A stretch of DNA of 64,000 nucleotides from contig NC_092807.1 of the NCBI RefSeq assembly GCF_040954645.1, forward strand, positions 82,712,608 through 82,776,607. Direction: 5' to 3'. The number at the start of each line of letters is the position of its first letter. The stretch's first letter is position 1. The notes under the pieces are model-generated. The model was not told the origin of the DNA and made no database searches. It saw only the letters and a program-made list of their open reading frames with translations. Position numbers and translations under genes: made by a program. Of the stretch, positions 44,336-54,854 are shown piece after piece. This stretch comes from Diabrotica undecimpunctata (taxonomy: Eukaryota; Arthropoda; Insecta; Coleoptera; Chrysomelidae).

Positions 44336-44940
44336 CAATCTTATTTTGATGTGAAGGAATATGGTCAGTAATATTAGATATACTACTGAGGAAATAGTTA
44401 AAAAACCTCAGGAAATGAGCTTGAAAATAAAGGACTTGGTAGTTGATTTTTAAGTTCTAGGAAGTTGAAGGAAAGAAAGACAAAAAAATGGGGGAAGATG
44501 TTTATGCAGGACACGTATGTATAGGGTGTTGATGTTGGTATCACCTGCCATAGAAACGCTATAACGACGTCGCTTTTAGCACTTATCAACAGCTGACTCT
44601 CTCTCTACATACCAGCACTCCTACCAACATCCCACTACTACCATCAATTCTCGCTGGAGATGTAACACCGCAAAAAATATAAACCGTCGTAAACTAAGAC
44701 AGAGAACGTAGTTATATCGGCAATATTGATCTTATAAGAGCTCCTATCCCGAGTCTTTGAGTATCGATCAAACGCCAACCATACTTTCCGTTCCCCGTCC
44801 TTGTCGACTAGTGATCAATCGCTTCCGTTCCTTGTTAGTTGTCGAGTAGTGATCGACTTTCCCTCTATATACCTTTATGCCATGACTTATACCTCCTTTA
44901 CATTAATGACAGAGTCGAAGTTGTGAACTACCTGTACAAA
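44336..44940. other. No recognisable gene
   Basis: Includes a segment with a loosely repeated GTCGACTAGTGATC / GTCGAGTAGTGATC (about 44805 and 44848). No protein motif was seen. Confidence 0.35.
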
Positions 44941-44949
44941 TTTATAAGA

Positions 44950-45200
44950 AGTATACCCGTACGAGGTTTATGTCTTTAGGGTAGGCTTTAATCTGTATCA
45001 TGGCAATAATTCTATCTGTAAGTAGCACAAAATTCTTTACTGTTTTGTTACATTTTTGATCTACTATTAATGCTACTCCATTATAGTGGTGTATATCATT
45101 GTTTACAATATATTGAATATAATATTCATCTACTTTTAATCTATCTATTTCCGGTCATCTCACTTTACTCACACCGAGGATGATTCAGTTAAGGTTGATC
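44950..45200 (-). pseudogene. Non-LTR endonuclease fragment
   Basis: The minus strand gives IILGVSKVR*PEIDR (about 45140-45190), HHYNGVALIVDQKCNKTV and LTDRIIAMIQIKAYPKDIN. This is the middle of an apurinic-type LINE endonuclease, where GVSEVRW carries a catalytic Glu (Lys here) and the SDR/TDR segment follows. It is of the family seen at 42170-42420 and 63201-64000, judging by general pattern. Confidence 0.6.
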
Positions 45201-45536
45201 TGCACCCCCCAAAAGACAAATCCCAAATTCAAAAAATTTGAAAAAATTTGAGAAGGTATATGTGATGACTAGAAGTATTTTGACAACTTTTAAACAAACT
45301 TCATGTTTTCGTTTTTGAAAAAACTCAAAAAAACTACTTTTTTCCAAGTATAAAGCGGGAAAACCAAACATAGGATTTTGTTAATTTTTTTACAGCATCA
45401 AGATATGATTATAAGAAATACTTATGAATTTTTTGAAAATTTTTGAATTTACAGTTTTGTCCCAATAGTAAAAAATAATATGTTTCGGCTTATAATAAAG
45501 TTATCGGTAAGAAACCGAAAGATTTTTTAATAACAA
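45201..45536. other. Unassigned sequence left of repeat A copy 2
   Basis: AT-rich sequence with AAAAAATTTGAAAAAATTTGA-type runs. It is not shared with the other copy of repeat A, so it lies outside that unit. Confidence 0.4.
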
Positions 45537-46033
45537 CATATATAAAACTGTAAAAGTGGATAATATTTGCAACAAAAATTTAAATATTTTTTCCTAAACA
45601 TATGAAAAATCTCGTTAAACAAGAATTATGTCTTGAACTGCCGCCTTCAAATTGTAATGTAGGGAGATGGCTCCATCTGAAGCAATGGTAGTATTTATCA
45701 TCGATAGATAGCATTACGTTCGGCTTCGAAACGCTTCAAGCGAAACGTCACACTAACAGGGTTGCCATATCAATTACTTTGTACAACACTTTGGCAGATA
45801 ACAACAAAATTTAATAGGAATGTTATCGGTTTGAACTTTGAACCGGTCATGCTGAAACTTACAGAGTTACAGAATAGTAGATACTGCAACTTTTATTTTG
45901 AGAGTATTATATCATAAAATTTACACTCTATAAGTAATATATCTACAAAAAACCTATTTAGTTTTAAAAACCTATTTAGGCGTTTTTAGTTAATTATTTT
46001 AGTATTTATAAAAATAGTGTTTCTTGCATAACC
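45537..46033 (+). repeat. Dispersed repeat A, copy 2
   Basis: Matches 16511-16950 (see there). The homology ends at GCATAAC (46033); the next bases are CAGTGGCGTACACAG, a sequence type common at transposon edges, so a different insertion may begin at this point. Confidence 0.8.
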
Positions 46034-46288
46034 AGTGGCGTACACAGAATTTGTCTGAGGGGGGGTTTGAAATTTTTTTATGCTACCTCCATTTTGAGTC
46101 CCTAAAATTTGGGTTTAAGTTTAATTTAAAGTAGTAAAGATTGTAGCAGTGCCAAAGATTCAGGTATCTATTATCCTGCCTACCAACTAAAACCACCCTC
46201 TCTTACTTGTGTGAAGACATTTTTGGAACACTCCCTTCTCTTATCTAAATCTTATCTATTGTTCTGAAACTATTTTCTTGTGGCTTTT
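46034..46288. other. Possible transposon edge, otherwise unassigned
   Basis: Starts CAGTGGCGTACACAG and has a G-run GGGGGGG at about 46061-46067. I cannot find the corresponding inverted end. Confidence 0.25.
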
Positions 46289-46292
46289 AAGG

Positions 46293-47522
46293 TAATTACT
46301 ATTTTAATGGGAATAAGCCAACTTGTAAATACAATACATTTTGGAGAGGGCTATCGCCGTATTCCCGTTCTTCTCCGCCAATCCTGCCGGTTTAAGGCAT
46401 GCTCCTCCTCCAAACCTTTCGATTCCATCGCTCTTCTAATTCCTTCATTCCATGAGCGTCAAGTTCTACCTCTTTCTCTTCTTCCAGAAGGCATCCATTT
46501 GTGAAGTTTTTGGGGCCAACGTTCGTCAGGCATTCTCAATAGGTGTCCAAACCATTTTGAACCTCTTTTTTTCTATTCTGCCAATGACCGTTTCTGTAGC
46601 GTTGGTCTTCCTTTCCTGGCTTGATGTTCTAGCACTTCTTCTCAAATAATCCATTTCAACTGCTAACAATCTTCTCTTCAGGTCTGCATTGACAATTGTC
46701 CATACTTCAGAGCCATAACAAAGAACTGATTCAACCATGGTTTGCCCTATTCTTTTTTTGGTCCTTTTGGAAATGTTGCGATCCCACCATAAGGAGTTCA
46801 GACATTCTACAATTTTACGTCTCTGAGTAATTCGGTGTTTAATTTCGGTTTGTCCCAAGCCGTTCTTAGCAATGAGTGCACTTAAATATTTAAATTTTTC
46901 CACTTGTTTGATTTCCACGTCCTCGTCGATCAACACTTCAAACCTTGCATCTGAATTGATAACTAAATATTCTGTTTTCTTCATGCTGACTTGTAACCCA
47001 CATTTTACATATTCTCTGTATAGACGCTTTATCATAAATTCTAGATCATAAAAATCTTGAGCTAGGACGACTTGGTCATCCGCAAAGTTCAGGTTGAACA
47101 GTACGTCATTTCCTATGGGGATTCCCATTCCCAGGCAGTGGTTTTTCCAATTATGGAGGGCTGCCTCAATATATAAATTAAACAGTGAGTGTGATATTCT
47201 GCATCCTTGTTTTAGTCCTTTAGTTACTTTTATTGGCTCTGATAGTCTATTTCCGATTTTTAGGTAAGTAGTGTTCTCCCTGTATACTTCTGTAATTATT
47301 CCTAAAAGGTATGGACTAATGCCGAGTTGTTGCGACAATTTAAGTCTTGGAACTGTATCATACGCCTTTTCTAGGTCGATGAAGGCTAGATGTACTTTGG
47401 TACCAACTACTATTCTTTTTTCTATTAATTGTTGGAGTATAAACAAGTTATTAGTGCAAGATCAAAGATCAAAGATTCAATTAACCTTCAATTGTGGCTT
47501 ATTTCCATTAAAATAGTAATTA
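46293..47522 (-). mobile_element. Non-LTR RT segment flanked by 28-bp inverted repeats
   Basis: The segment is bounded by TAATTACTATTTTAATGGGA.. (28 bp, 46293-46320) and its inverted copy (47495-47522), which match at 27 of 28 bases. Between them is the minus-strand RT frame described at 46526-47446 plus a C-terminal scrap with RRERGRT and NRQDWRRRTGIRR (46330-46470). Inverted terminal repeats are unusual for a LINE. They may belong to two insertions of a short repeat, or to a composite. Confidence 0.6.
46526..47446 (-). pseudogene. Non-LTR reverse transcriptase, 306 open codons
   Basis: Uninterrupted minus-strand frame: LAFIDLEKAYDTVPRLKL (motif A, near residue 20), GLKQGCRISHSLFNLYIEAA (motif B, about 78-97; the usual Pro is His), LNFADDQVVLAQ (motif C, about 118-129, both Asp present), YLSALIAKNGLGQTEIKHR and VLCYGSEVWTI. 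It starts inside RT, so the upstream RT fingers and endonuclease are missing; the first Met is not a true start. The end passes into a basic tail after a frame change. The frame is well kept for a fragment. Clade not determined. Confidence 0.8.
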
Positions 47523-47526
47523 GATC

Positions 47527-48010
47527 TTATCTCTGTCGTTGGCTCGGTTGGTGTTTCTCTTCTTCTTCTTTCTTTTTAATGACTGCTTGGATGTAATTGT
47601 GAACACTATTCCATCCCTCCGTACTTCCAGTCATCTTCACGATCATCTCTCTTACAGTCACAGGGTTCATACCTATTTCTTTCTCTGTTTCTCTCCACTG
47701 TACATCTATTACACTCCAGCATTGTGTGAGTAACAATGTCGGAATATTCGCAGTATAGGCATTTATCTGTATCTGTCTTTCTGAACCTATGAAGATACGC
47801 CCTAAAACAGACAATCTAACCAGTCCCCTTAGACTCGGGATTAGCATCTTGGTCCACTGGGCAACATCTTCCTTGTTGTTCTCCTCTTCTTGCCATCTTT
47901 CCATTGATATTTTCCTTTCTTTTTTTTATAGCTGTTGTCAAATGCTCTCTTCTCTCGTCTCTTTACTACTGCTAGCACATGCAGAGAAACACAACCCGTG
48001 ATAGTCCACA
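47527..48010 (-). pseudogene. R1-like non-LTR polyprotein C-terminal fragment
   Basis: The minus strand 47527-47904 encodes VAQWTKMLIPSLRGLVR, then NAYTANIPTLLLTQCWSV. In the neighbouring frame the same DNA gives CLYCEYSDIVTHTMLEC, a C-x2-C...H...C finger as found after RT in R1-like elements (usually CxxCG..DTxEHxxxEC). Thus a frameshift lies near 47760. The remaining part is Glu/Lys-rich. No RT is attached. Confidence 0.6.
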
Positions 48011-48328
48011 ATGTCTACCACCTGTCTACTTTTGTTATAAGCCTAATATTAGATATGTATATCTAATATCATATTGTGTATTTATACAATAATTATTGTG
48101 TTCTGCATATTTAACGTGGTAATTTAATTATTCAATTAGCGTTGTTGGATTTTTTGTATTGTGTGTGAGAGTCAAGTTACATTTTCCTACTATTCTTTAT
48201 ATAGTTTTTTACTGGTAAGATAGAAAAATCTTTATTAACATCAAAAATGGGTGCCATATTAGAATTATTTGAACTGGATGCTGGTGTAATAATTATAGAA
48301 GGTATTTCAAACGAACTTATTCATATTC
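48011..48328. other. Spacer; sequence upstream of CR1 copy 2
   Basis: AT-rich. A plus-strand ATG at 48247 opens a frame (MGAILELFELDAGV) that runs into the CR1 ORF1 homology at 48329. These first 27 codons are not shared with copy 1 and may be the genuine or a fused N-terminus. Confidence 0.35.
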
Positions 48329-49310
48329 GTATTCATATTCAATGTCTAAATATTGCACAAGAAGAAGTTATAAGAATAACTAGGACAAAATCGAAGTCAC
48401 TAAGAATCGTCTGTAATAGTTGCTATACATTCTAAGATCAGTTTAATAAATTATCTGATTTAATTTCTAAGTTATCAGATAGATTCGCATCGATTAAGGA
48501 TTGTCTCGAGGCCTTGGAACAACTTTCTCAAAGTAACTCAATTGAGTTACTCGAGGATTGTAACAAGAAGCAAATATTCGTTATCAGTTTCCACGTTTTT
48601 CCATTTTTCGTATTGGCAGGTTAACAATAGTAATAAGCCTAAGTCATTAACGGTTAAATTTGCAGATAATAATCGTCCATTATTTATGTTGCACAATTAG
48701 ATGAGGTGGTTAAGAACCAAATTTTCTAGAGTTCAATTTTAAAGGATGACATAACTAAATATCAACCAAACTATTTGAATAAATGGCGAGAGGAACTGGA
48801 AAAATATAAAGTACTTAACAAAGAACTAACAATAAAGTATATTAATAAAGTTTCAACTATTATTAGTACTAACCAACAAAATACCGCAAAAAACGAATAA
48901 AGACAACAACCAATATTTTTTAGACCAATATTGCTTCTTTACATTTTAGTTACATTTTACATATAGTTTTCTGACTTTTTGTCATTTAAATCTTCTCATG
49001 CCGATATTCATATTTCCGATATACATAATATGTTTGGGATGGAGTTCCTCTGAAGTCGCTACGGGAAGTTAATGATTTTGGTGTTACGGTCAACCAAACA
49101 TTAAGTTGGTCTACTCAAACAGCAAAATAGTTAGTAAAGCGAATTCTGCTTTATACTTTATATCAAAAGCTTTTCATAGAATGTCTCCGGACTTGTTTTT
49201 ATAGTAGAAGCTACTAGTTTAAATAGTTTCAAAAACAAGAAAACGAAAACGAACAGAATATTGTACCTAGCCTTATGTTAACTATATTGTTTGTATTTTT
49301 TTTCTATTTA
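48329..49310 (+). mobile_element. CR1-like non-LTR element, copy 2 (internally deleted)
   Basis: Follows 20812-22130 closely. ORF1: HIQCLNIAQEEVIRITRTKS and SLRIVCNSCYTF to a stop, then DRFASIKDCLEALEQLSQ-type residues and, after frame changes, the GK..N.RPL segment. ORF2 scrap with VSKANSALYFISKAF (about 49130-49175). A deletion then joins LFL to EATSLNSF (about 49200). The segment is cut at about 49305 by the R2-like element. Confidence 0.75.
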
Positions 49311-49874
49311 TATCTTTCCTAACCCAGGGAATAACTTATTTAATTCCCAAAGATCAAAGTAACACTCAAGATCCAACCAAGTACCGCCCAATTACTTGTC
49401 TTCCAACTCTGTATAAATTGGTCACATCCTGTGTAGCCCGGCGTATCAACCTGAATCATCTATTGTATATGGATGATTTAAAACTATTAGCTTCCACTCG
49501 AAGCCACCTGGATCAGATGCTAAAAACAGTAGAAAATTTCTCTAATGATATTAGTATGCACTTCGGTCTTGACAAGTGCCGTATAATCAAAGGAAAGGTT
49601 TAGCCCGGCTGATTCGATATGCAAAACGGCCAGAACATCGAGGCCATCGGTGAAAATGATATGTATAAATACCTAGGAATAAAGCAATCACGGAAGATTG
49701 ACCATAAGCAAATAAAAACTGAGATAATTACTGAGTTTATACGAAAGGTAAAACAGCTGCTTCGTTTACACCTTAACAGTAAAAATTTGTTTAAGGCACT
49801 AAACATCTACGCATGTTCCGCGCTTAGCTATTCATTTGGTAATGTTAAGTGGACAAAAACGGATATAGAAAATC

Positions 49875-50002
49875 CACAAGAAAAATAAATTCCTGTAGCT
49901 GGCTGTATACCATGTAACACAAAAAGAGGTTTAATCTTTGTATGTAGGTATATAGGTATATTTTTTTAAATATACCTACATACAAAGATTAAACCTCTTT
50001 TT
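49875..50002. mobile_element. 128-bp fold-back insertion with 13-bp target duplication
   Basis: GATATAGAAAATC occurs at 49862-49874 and 50003-50015 and brackets the insert exactly; joining across it is expected from the R2-like reading. The insert has GTAGCTGGCTGTATACCATG (49895-49914), nearly identical to 24913-24932, then a perfect inverted repeat (arms 49921-49953 and 49970-50002, loop about 16 bases). Likely a 5'-truncated or inverted retroelement end of Penelope type. Confidence 0.8.
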
Positions 50003-50507
50003 GATATAGAAAATCTTCAGCGAAAAGTACGAACACACCTCACCAAGGCACAAAAACACCATCCTCGAAGTGCAGTAGAAAGAACGACATTACCGCGGTA
50101 TTTCGGAGGACGAAGACTTATGGATATAAGTGAGCAACTCGAAAAACAAATTACTAATTTAAGAACTTATTTTCAGGTGCAAGCTGAGACATCTACTTTA
50201 CATTGCGCGATTTGTGCAGTAGATCACAACACCGATCTAACTGAGGGAACCAGAAATGCGCATAAACCATCTTATTAAGGACGAAAAAATGCGCACCTGG
50301 ATGGGTAAACCTCTGCACGGGCGACATCCCATTGAGGTCAGTCAAGACCATTCATTGTCAAGACAATATAGCGTCGAACTATTGGCTGACATCAGGAAAG
50401 ATGTTCCCTGAAACAGAAGATTCACTACTGGCCATTCAGGATCAGGTTATACCAACCAAAAATTACCTGAAATATATCGTCAAAGACCCTCAGGTCCAGA
50501 ATGACAA

Positions 50508-51107
50508 ATGCCGATATGGATGTTAAGCTCAGGAAACCATCCAACATCTTACCGGGGCTGTCAGGCATTTGCTGCAACTGAATATAAGGAACGGCACGAC
50601 TCAGTAAGAAAGATCATTCATCAAGAGATAGCTATCAAACTGACACTTCTTCAAACAAACCATCTTCCATATTATCAATACGTTCCTGAGAGTATACTTG
50701 ACAATGACAACTACAAGCTATACTGGGACCGCACTGTGCTCACAGAACAAACAGTGGCACATAATAGACCAGATCTCATACTGGTTAATAAACTAAAGAG
50801 ACAAACAACATTAATTGATGTGGCGATACCCAACAACAATAATCTTCGTGTTAAACAGAACGAAAAAATCGCCAAGTACAGGGATCTGGAAATTCAAATA
50901 CGAAGACAGTGGAGAATGGAAAGTACCCAGACAATACCTATTATTCTCTCCACTACTGGAGTCATTCCAAAGAAACTCCTAGAAAACATAAAAAAGCTAG
51001 GTCTGAATGAACATCTCTACAAGACTATGCAGAAAGCTGTAGTACTCTCAACGTCGAGATGTGTACGAAAATTTTTGGGAGATACTCCAACATACCAAGC
51101 CACCTAG
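50508..51107 (+). pseudogene. R2-like endonuclease domain and C-terminus, 199 open codons
   Basis: The long open stretch follows the zinc finger by a frameshift near 50560. The conserved part reads CQAFAATEYKERHDSVRKII, KLYWDRTVLT, NRPDLILVNK and TLIDVAIPNNNN, giving the PD...(D/E)xK-like arrangement of restriction-like LINE endonucleases (PD in RPDLILV, D in LIDVAIP). It continues with IPIILSTTGVIPKKL, GLNEHLYKTMQKAV and RCVRKFLGDT to the stop at 51107. In intact elements this domain nicks the target site. RT is broken, so the copy cannot move on its own. Confidence 0.82.
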
Positions 51108-51229
51108 GGCTCGATAACACGGAAAGAGCCCCACCAGAGCTCAATCCTTTTGATACCGTAGGTATCTGGGATGAGTCAATTTTCCCCTTAGATGGAGTGT
51201 GAGCCGTATGACTAAATCTGGGATACTAA

Positions 51230-52437
51230 TACTCAAAAGCAAACTTAATTCCAAGCCCATAGTAAAAGCAATAAACACATACGCAATACCACTTTTCACA
51301 TACTCATTTGGCTTTATAAAATGGTCGAATACGGAAACTGAAGAACTAATTAGACCAAATAGAACCGTGATAACTAAATAGGCATCAACTACCCCAAATC
51401 GTACATCCAACGCATGACACTACCACGCACACAAGGTGAGAGAAAAACATCGTGTTTTGGAAATATCATTCACTTCTTAAAGATAAAAAACAGCAAAAAA
51501 CAAAGACAAAAATATATAGAGCAGCAATTAGACCGGTGATAGCATACGTAGCAAAAGTAATATGTCTTACGAAAATAGATATAAAGAAAATAAAAATATA
51601 AATAAAAAGTAAAATATAAAGAAAAAGTAAGAATTATTAAAAGCAAAATGATAAAAATAAACAGCCCAATAAAGCCCGAACAAGGAGAATATAGAAGACT
51701 AATGAAGCATGAAATAAGAAATAGAAATATAACCTAAGGGGAAGACATAGTGAAATTTATTAATCCACACAGACTGAGATGGTTTGGACACATACAAAGA
51801 AGAGAAAAAGATGCACTAATAAGGAAGATAACAAACCTGAAACCAGTAATAAACAGACCAAAAGAAAGACATGTTCGCATGTTTTAAATAACATTTTTGA
51901 CGATTGACCATTTTTCATATAAATCCCACTAAAATATTTAATAATACCAGATAATTTAATTTTTAACTAAGTATCAACAAAAATCTAATATATGATTGCA
52001 TGTATAAATTTAATGGTAATACGATATTCACAGATAGCGCCGCTAAGTATTTCTTTGTCGATAAAAATGTTTACATAATAAATATGTGTCATTTTTCAAT
52101 GATATGTGTGGATTATGTTCTTGCAAATGCGTAACTTTAATATATTCCGATTGACACAGCGGAGCAGTAAAATATTATACATAAAGATGTTGTTAAAGAT
52201 ATCTTTGCTTACTTGGTCTACTAGGTATTTGATAAAATTTTTGTCTACACAACTTGGCAACTCAGCCAATGGATATAATGATAGAAAACTGTAATTTATA
52301 TTAGGGTTTGAAAATATCACAGAGTCATCATGTAGAAATCTACGATTAAGTTAAAAAAATTACCACAGTAGTATGCCGCAGTAGAGCCATCTCTAGGATC
52401 AGAAACAAATTAATCGAGGGTGAAGATCAACCTTAAT
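51230..52437 (+). repeat. Composite decayed non-LTR repeat, copy 2
   Basis: Matches 22395-23523 in order and orientation and is fuller. An R2-like scrap (LNSKPIVKAINTYAIPLFTY, IKWSNTETEELIR, 51240-51360) continues to TTPNRTSNA-type residues, then a RTE/L1-type tail (KIYRAAIRPVIAYVAKVICL, GEDIVKFINPHRLRWFGH, 51505-51800), then the shared non-coding part to 52437. Confidence 0.75.
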
Positions 52438-53074
52438 TTTTTTTATTTCTTCAATTATGTTATGAGTTTTACTTACGGCAACATTATAGTTAAAACATAG
52501 AAAAGAGGAGGAGATTTTTTTTTCGGTATATTATTATTTTATTTTTTGTTGAAGCTTTTGGATTAAAACATAAATCTGTTATGGAATAACCAATTATTAT
52601 TTTACTACACCAATCGCACTTCATTTTTTTTATCATGTCACATTATTCTAAAAATTTTAAAGTCTTCAAATTATATCGATACATTTCCTAAATATACTTC
52701 TAGGCTATAACGTAAGTTGGAACTTCTTCCAAGGAGTTCCAACTTTCTTTAGGTTTGACTATCATGATCTTTTTATAGAGAATTTTTGAAAAAATAACAA
52801 CAAATTAAAAAATATAAATTTGATATTTGCGCTGCTTAAAAAAAACTAAAACAAGGTTATATACTCAGTTATGCCAGTACAGCTTTTTGTGAAGTTTTAT
52901 TAATTTGATTTAATCTTTTTAATTTGCGAGTTAATAAATACGGCTTCAGGGCCAGTCCCAATATAGCTATAGAATTAGAATATAAAATATTTTATATATT
53001 AAAGAAATTATACATATATTATTATTTAAAATCATAATTTTTTTTAATATTCTTAATAGTTAATTTAAAAATCT
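52438..53074. other. No recognisable gene
   Basis: Very AT-rich. A short inverted repeat GTTGGAACTTCTTCCAAGGA/AGTTCCAAC (52712-52742) is present. No coding motif. Confidence 0.4.
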
Positions 53075-54142
53075 ATGGAGTATACACTAAGACTTCAAAG
53101 CTTCTTTTTATTGCTCATCCACTTTCAAAGGTTGGCGATCCAAATGACAATTGCAGCTTTGGAAACTGCTGCACGAAAGATTTCTGCAAATGAAGACTAC
53201 AGGGAAAAAACCAGACATGTCAATTTTTTTCAAATTTCAGATTTCTATTCTATGGTATAGAACACGCGGAGAAGCACATTTTAGAGCTATCGTACAGGGT
53301 AAAAAGTAGTCTTGTCTTAAGTAATTACACTTTAAAGTTTCGGGGTACTGGGAAAAAACCAGCTTTGTCCATGCGTCCAGTGAAAGAACCAGATATGTCA
53401 CAAGTTTCACGGTAGATAGCGTTGGATTGATTTAAAAATTATTATTAAACAATGCGTGTTTCAATAACAGAAAGTTTTTTTGTAAGAACAAACATTTGTG
53501 AATATCGAATATAATTATTTTTCTGAATGATTAAAGGTTCAACAAGACATTTATGCATTGATATAACATAACGTACTAGAAAAACTCGTTTTGTTTCTTG
53601 TAAAAATATAAACAGGCAGGTATAAAAAGTTCGCATTATTCACACATTAATTTCACAATCTTCCGATTAATACATTATATCGTAAACAACAAAATCCATG
53701 GGCTTCGTGAAATAAAAATTACATATTCCATCCGTGGACATTCATACTTAGAGTGTGACAAGAATGTTGGACTGTGGAATCTAAAAATTACTTTTGAAGT
53801 ACCAAATGGTTTAGAGACATGATTAAGGGGTCCCGCGTAAAGCCGTCTCCATTCATCGTCGTGAAAGTAACACGAAAAATAGTTTTGGACTGAAAATCAT
53901 TTTTGGACAAAAAGTATGTTCCAAAATGTCCTTTCAAAACTCAGGTTTTGAAAGAGTTCGTTGTATTCGTCACAATACAACGAATGACCTTAACAACTAC
54001 GGAGTTGAAGAATGGAGAATTTGAATTACCATTACCAGGACCCCTTGCAATTTCAAAAGCCAAGCACAGCGATTTAATGAGTCTTATGAGATTCTGTGGT
54101 CCTGCAGCTGTGGACTTTTTCTCCGTCTTACCTTATAATTAG
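53075..54142 (+). other. Unidentified decayed coding-like region
   Basis: Two plus-strand frames stand out: 53075-53260 (LETAARKISANEDYREK) and 53903-54142 (KCPFKTQVLKEFVVFVTIQR, ELPLPGPLAISKAKHSDLMS, RFCGPAAVDFFSVLPYN). The second has the even composition of real protein, but I cannot name the family. The DYREK segment recurs in inverted orientation at about 54790-54840 (there EDYREKPDMSKFHKT). It may be a decayed DNA transposon or host-derived pseudogene. Confidence 0.35.
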
Positions 54143-54326
54143 TCGTAACAGGTAAATTATTATTATTATAATTACTCTTTTTTTATTTCTTTATTTAACG
54201 TCGGCGTCGATCTACTTCTGCGATTAAAACTAAACACCGACGCCCGGAGCACGCTTCCACCAACGGAAAATTTTGACGAATGCCCTGGTGTTCCAACCAG
54301 AGGTAGGGATCTTTAACGAGCCATGT

Positions 54327-54497
54327 TACAGTAAAACCTGTGTTAACGGCCACCTGTCAAAACCGGCCACTTGTACTAGCCGGCTAGTTTCAAAGTTCCC
54401 CAAACCAAAATTTGTGAACTACAAAACCTGGTATTAGCGGCCACCTTTTTATATCGGCTGTCATTTTTAGTGACCGTTATTGACAGGTTTTGCTGTA
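54327..54497. mobile_element. Small TIR element (MITE-like), TA target
   Basis: The left end TACAGTAAAACCTGTGTTAA (54327-54346) is matched in inverted orientation by the right end (about 54473-54497: TACAGCAAAACCTGTCAATA when read on the minus strand), with TA at both outer edges. Total length about 171 bp, no coding capacity. The ends and TA duplication resemble pogo/mariner-type MITEs. It lies beside a GC-rich segment (54190-54320) that I could not identify. Confidence 0.75.
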
Positions 54498-54582
54498 TTT
54501 ATTATTACCTATCATTCACAATAGAAATACTAATCAAAATGAAACCTATTTTCATTATTGAAAGCATTGACAATTTTCTGTT

Positions 54583-54845
54583 TCAGAAGACTAAGCTGGT
54601 TCTTTCAATGGACAAATTGCGGTTGACAAGAATTTCCTGGATTTTTAAAGAGTGTAACACATTTTTCTGAATAAAAACAGTGCAATGCCGTTCATGTGTT
54701 TTTATGGAGCAATTTTGACTCCCGAGTTTTATTATACGTTTCAATGTAAGACACATTATGGTCTTTAAAGTTAAATATGCATTTTTCTCGGTTTTATGAA
54801 ATTTTGACATATCTGGTTTTTCCCTGTAGTCTTCAAATGAGCTGT
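54583..54845 (-). other. Unidentified frame related to 53190-53220
   Basis: The minus strand reads EDYREKPDMSKFHKTEKNAY, LTLKTIMCLTLKRII, SQNCSIKTHERHCTVFIQKN and LHSLKIQEILVNRNLSIER in one open frame. It has the look of a real protein segment but I do not recognise it. Its beginning is the inverted counterpart of the plus-strand DYREK segment at about 53187-53220. Confidence 0.3.
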
Positions 54846-54854
54846 CATGACGAA

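Larger units (their letters stand above)
49311..51215 (+). mobile_element. R2-like non-LTR element with restriction-like endonuclease
   Basis: Plus strand. QGITYLIPKDQSNTQDPTKY and RPITCLPTLYKLVTSC (49330-49430) lead straight to NLNHLLYMDDLKLLAS (motif C, 49450-49495): RT motifs A and B are deleted. Then YKYLGIKQSRKIDHKQIK (49660-49720), LNIYACSALSYSFGNVKWTK, and after an insertion RTTLPRYFGGRGLMDISEQ-like residues (50080-50140). A CCHC finger (KCRYGC...QH, about 50505-50565) is followed by the endonuclease at 50508-51107. The 3' UTR (51108-51215) is shared with 2690-2815. It sits inside the CR1/composite duplication copy 2. Confidence 0.82.

Noticed and set aside
46280..46649. Two overlapping plus-strand frames
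   Set aside because: Antisense of the minus-strand RT C-terminus.
54190..54325. GC-richer segment with GGTTGGAACACC-like box B on the minus strand
   Set aside because: Spacing between the possible boxes is too short and no tRNA-like fold was evident; not called a SINE.
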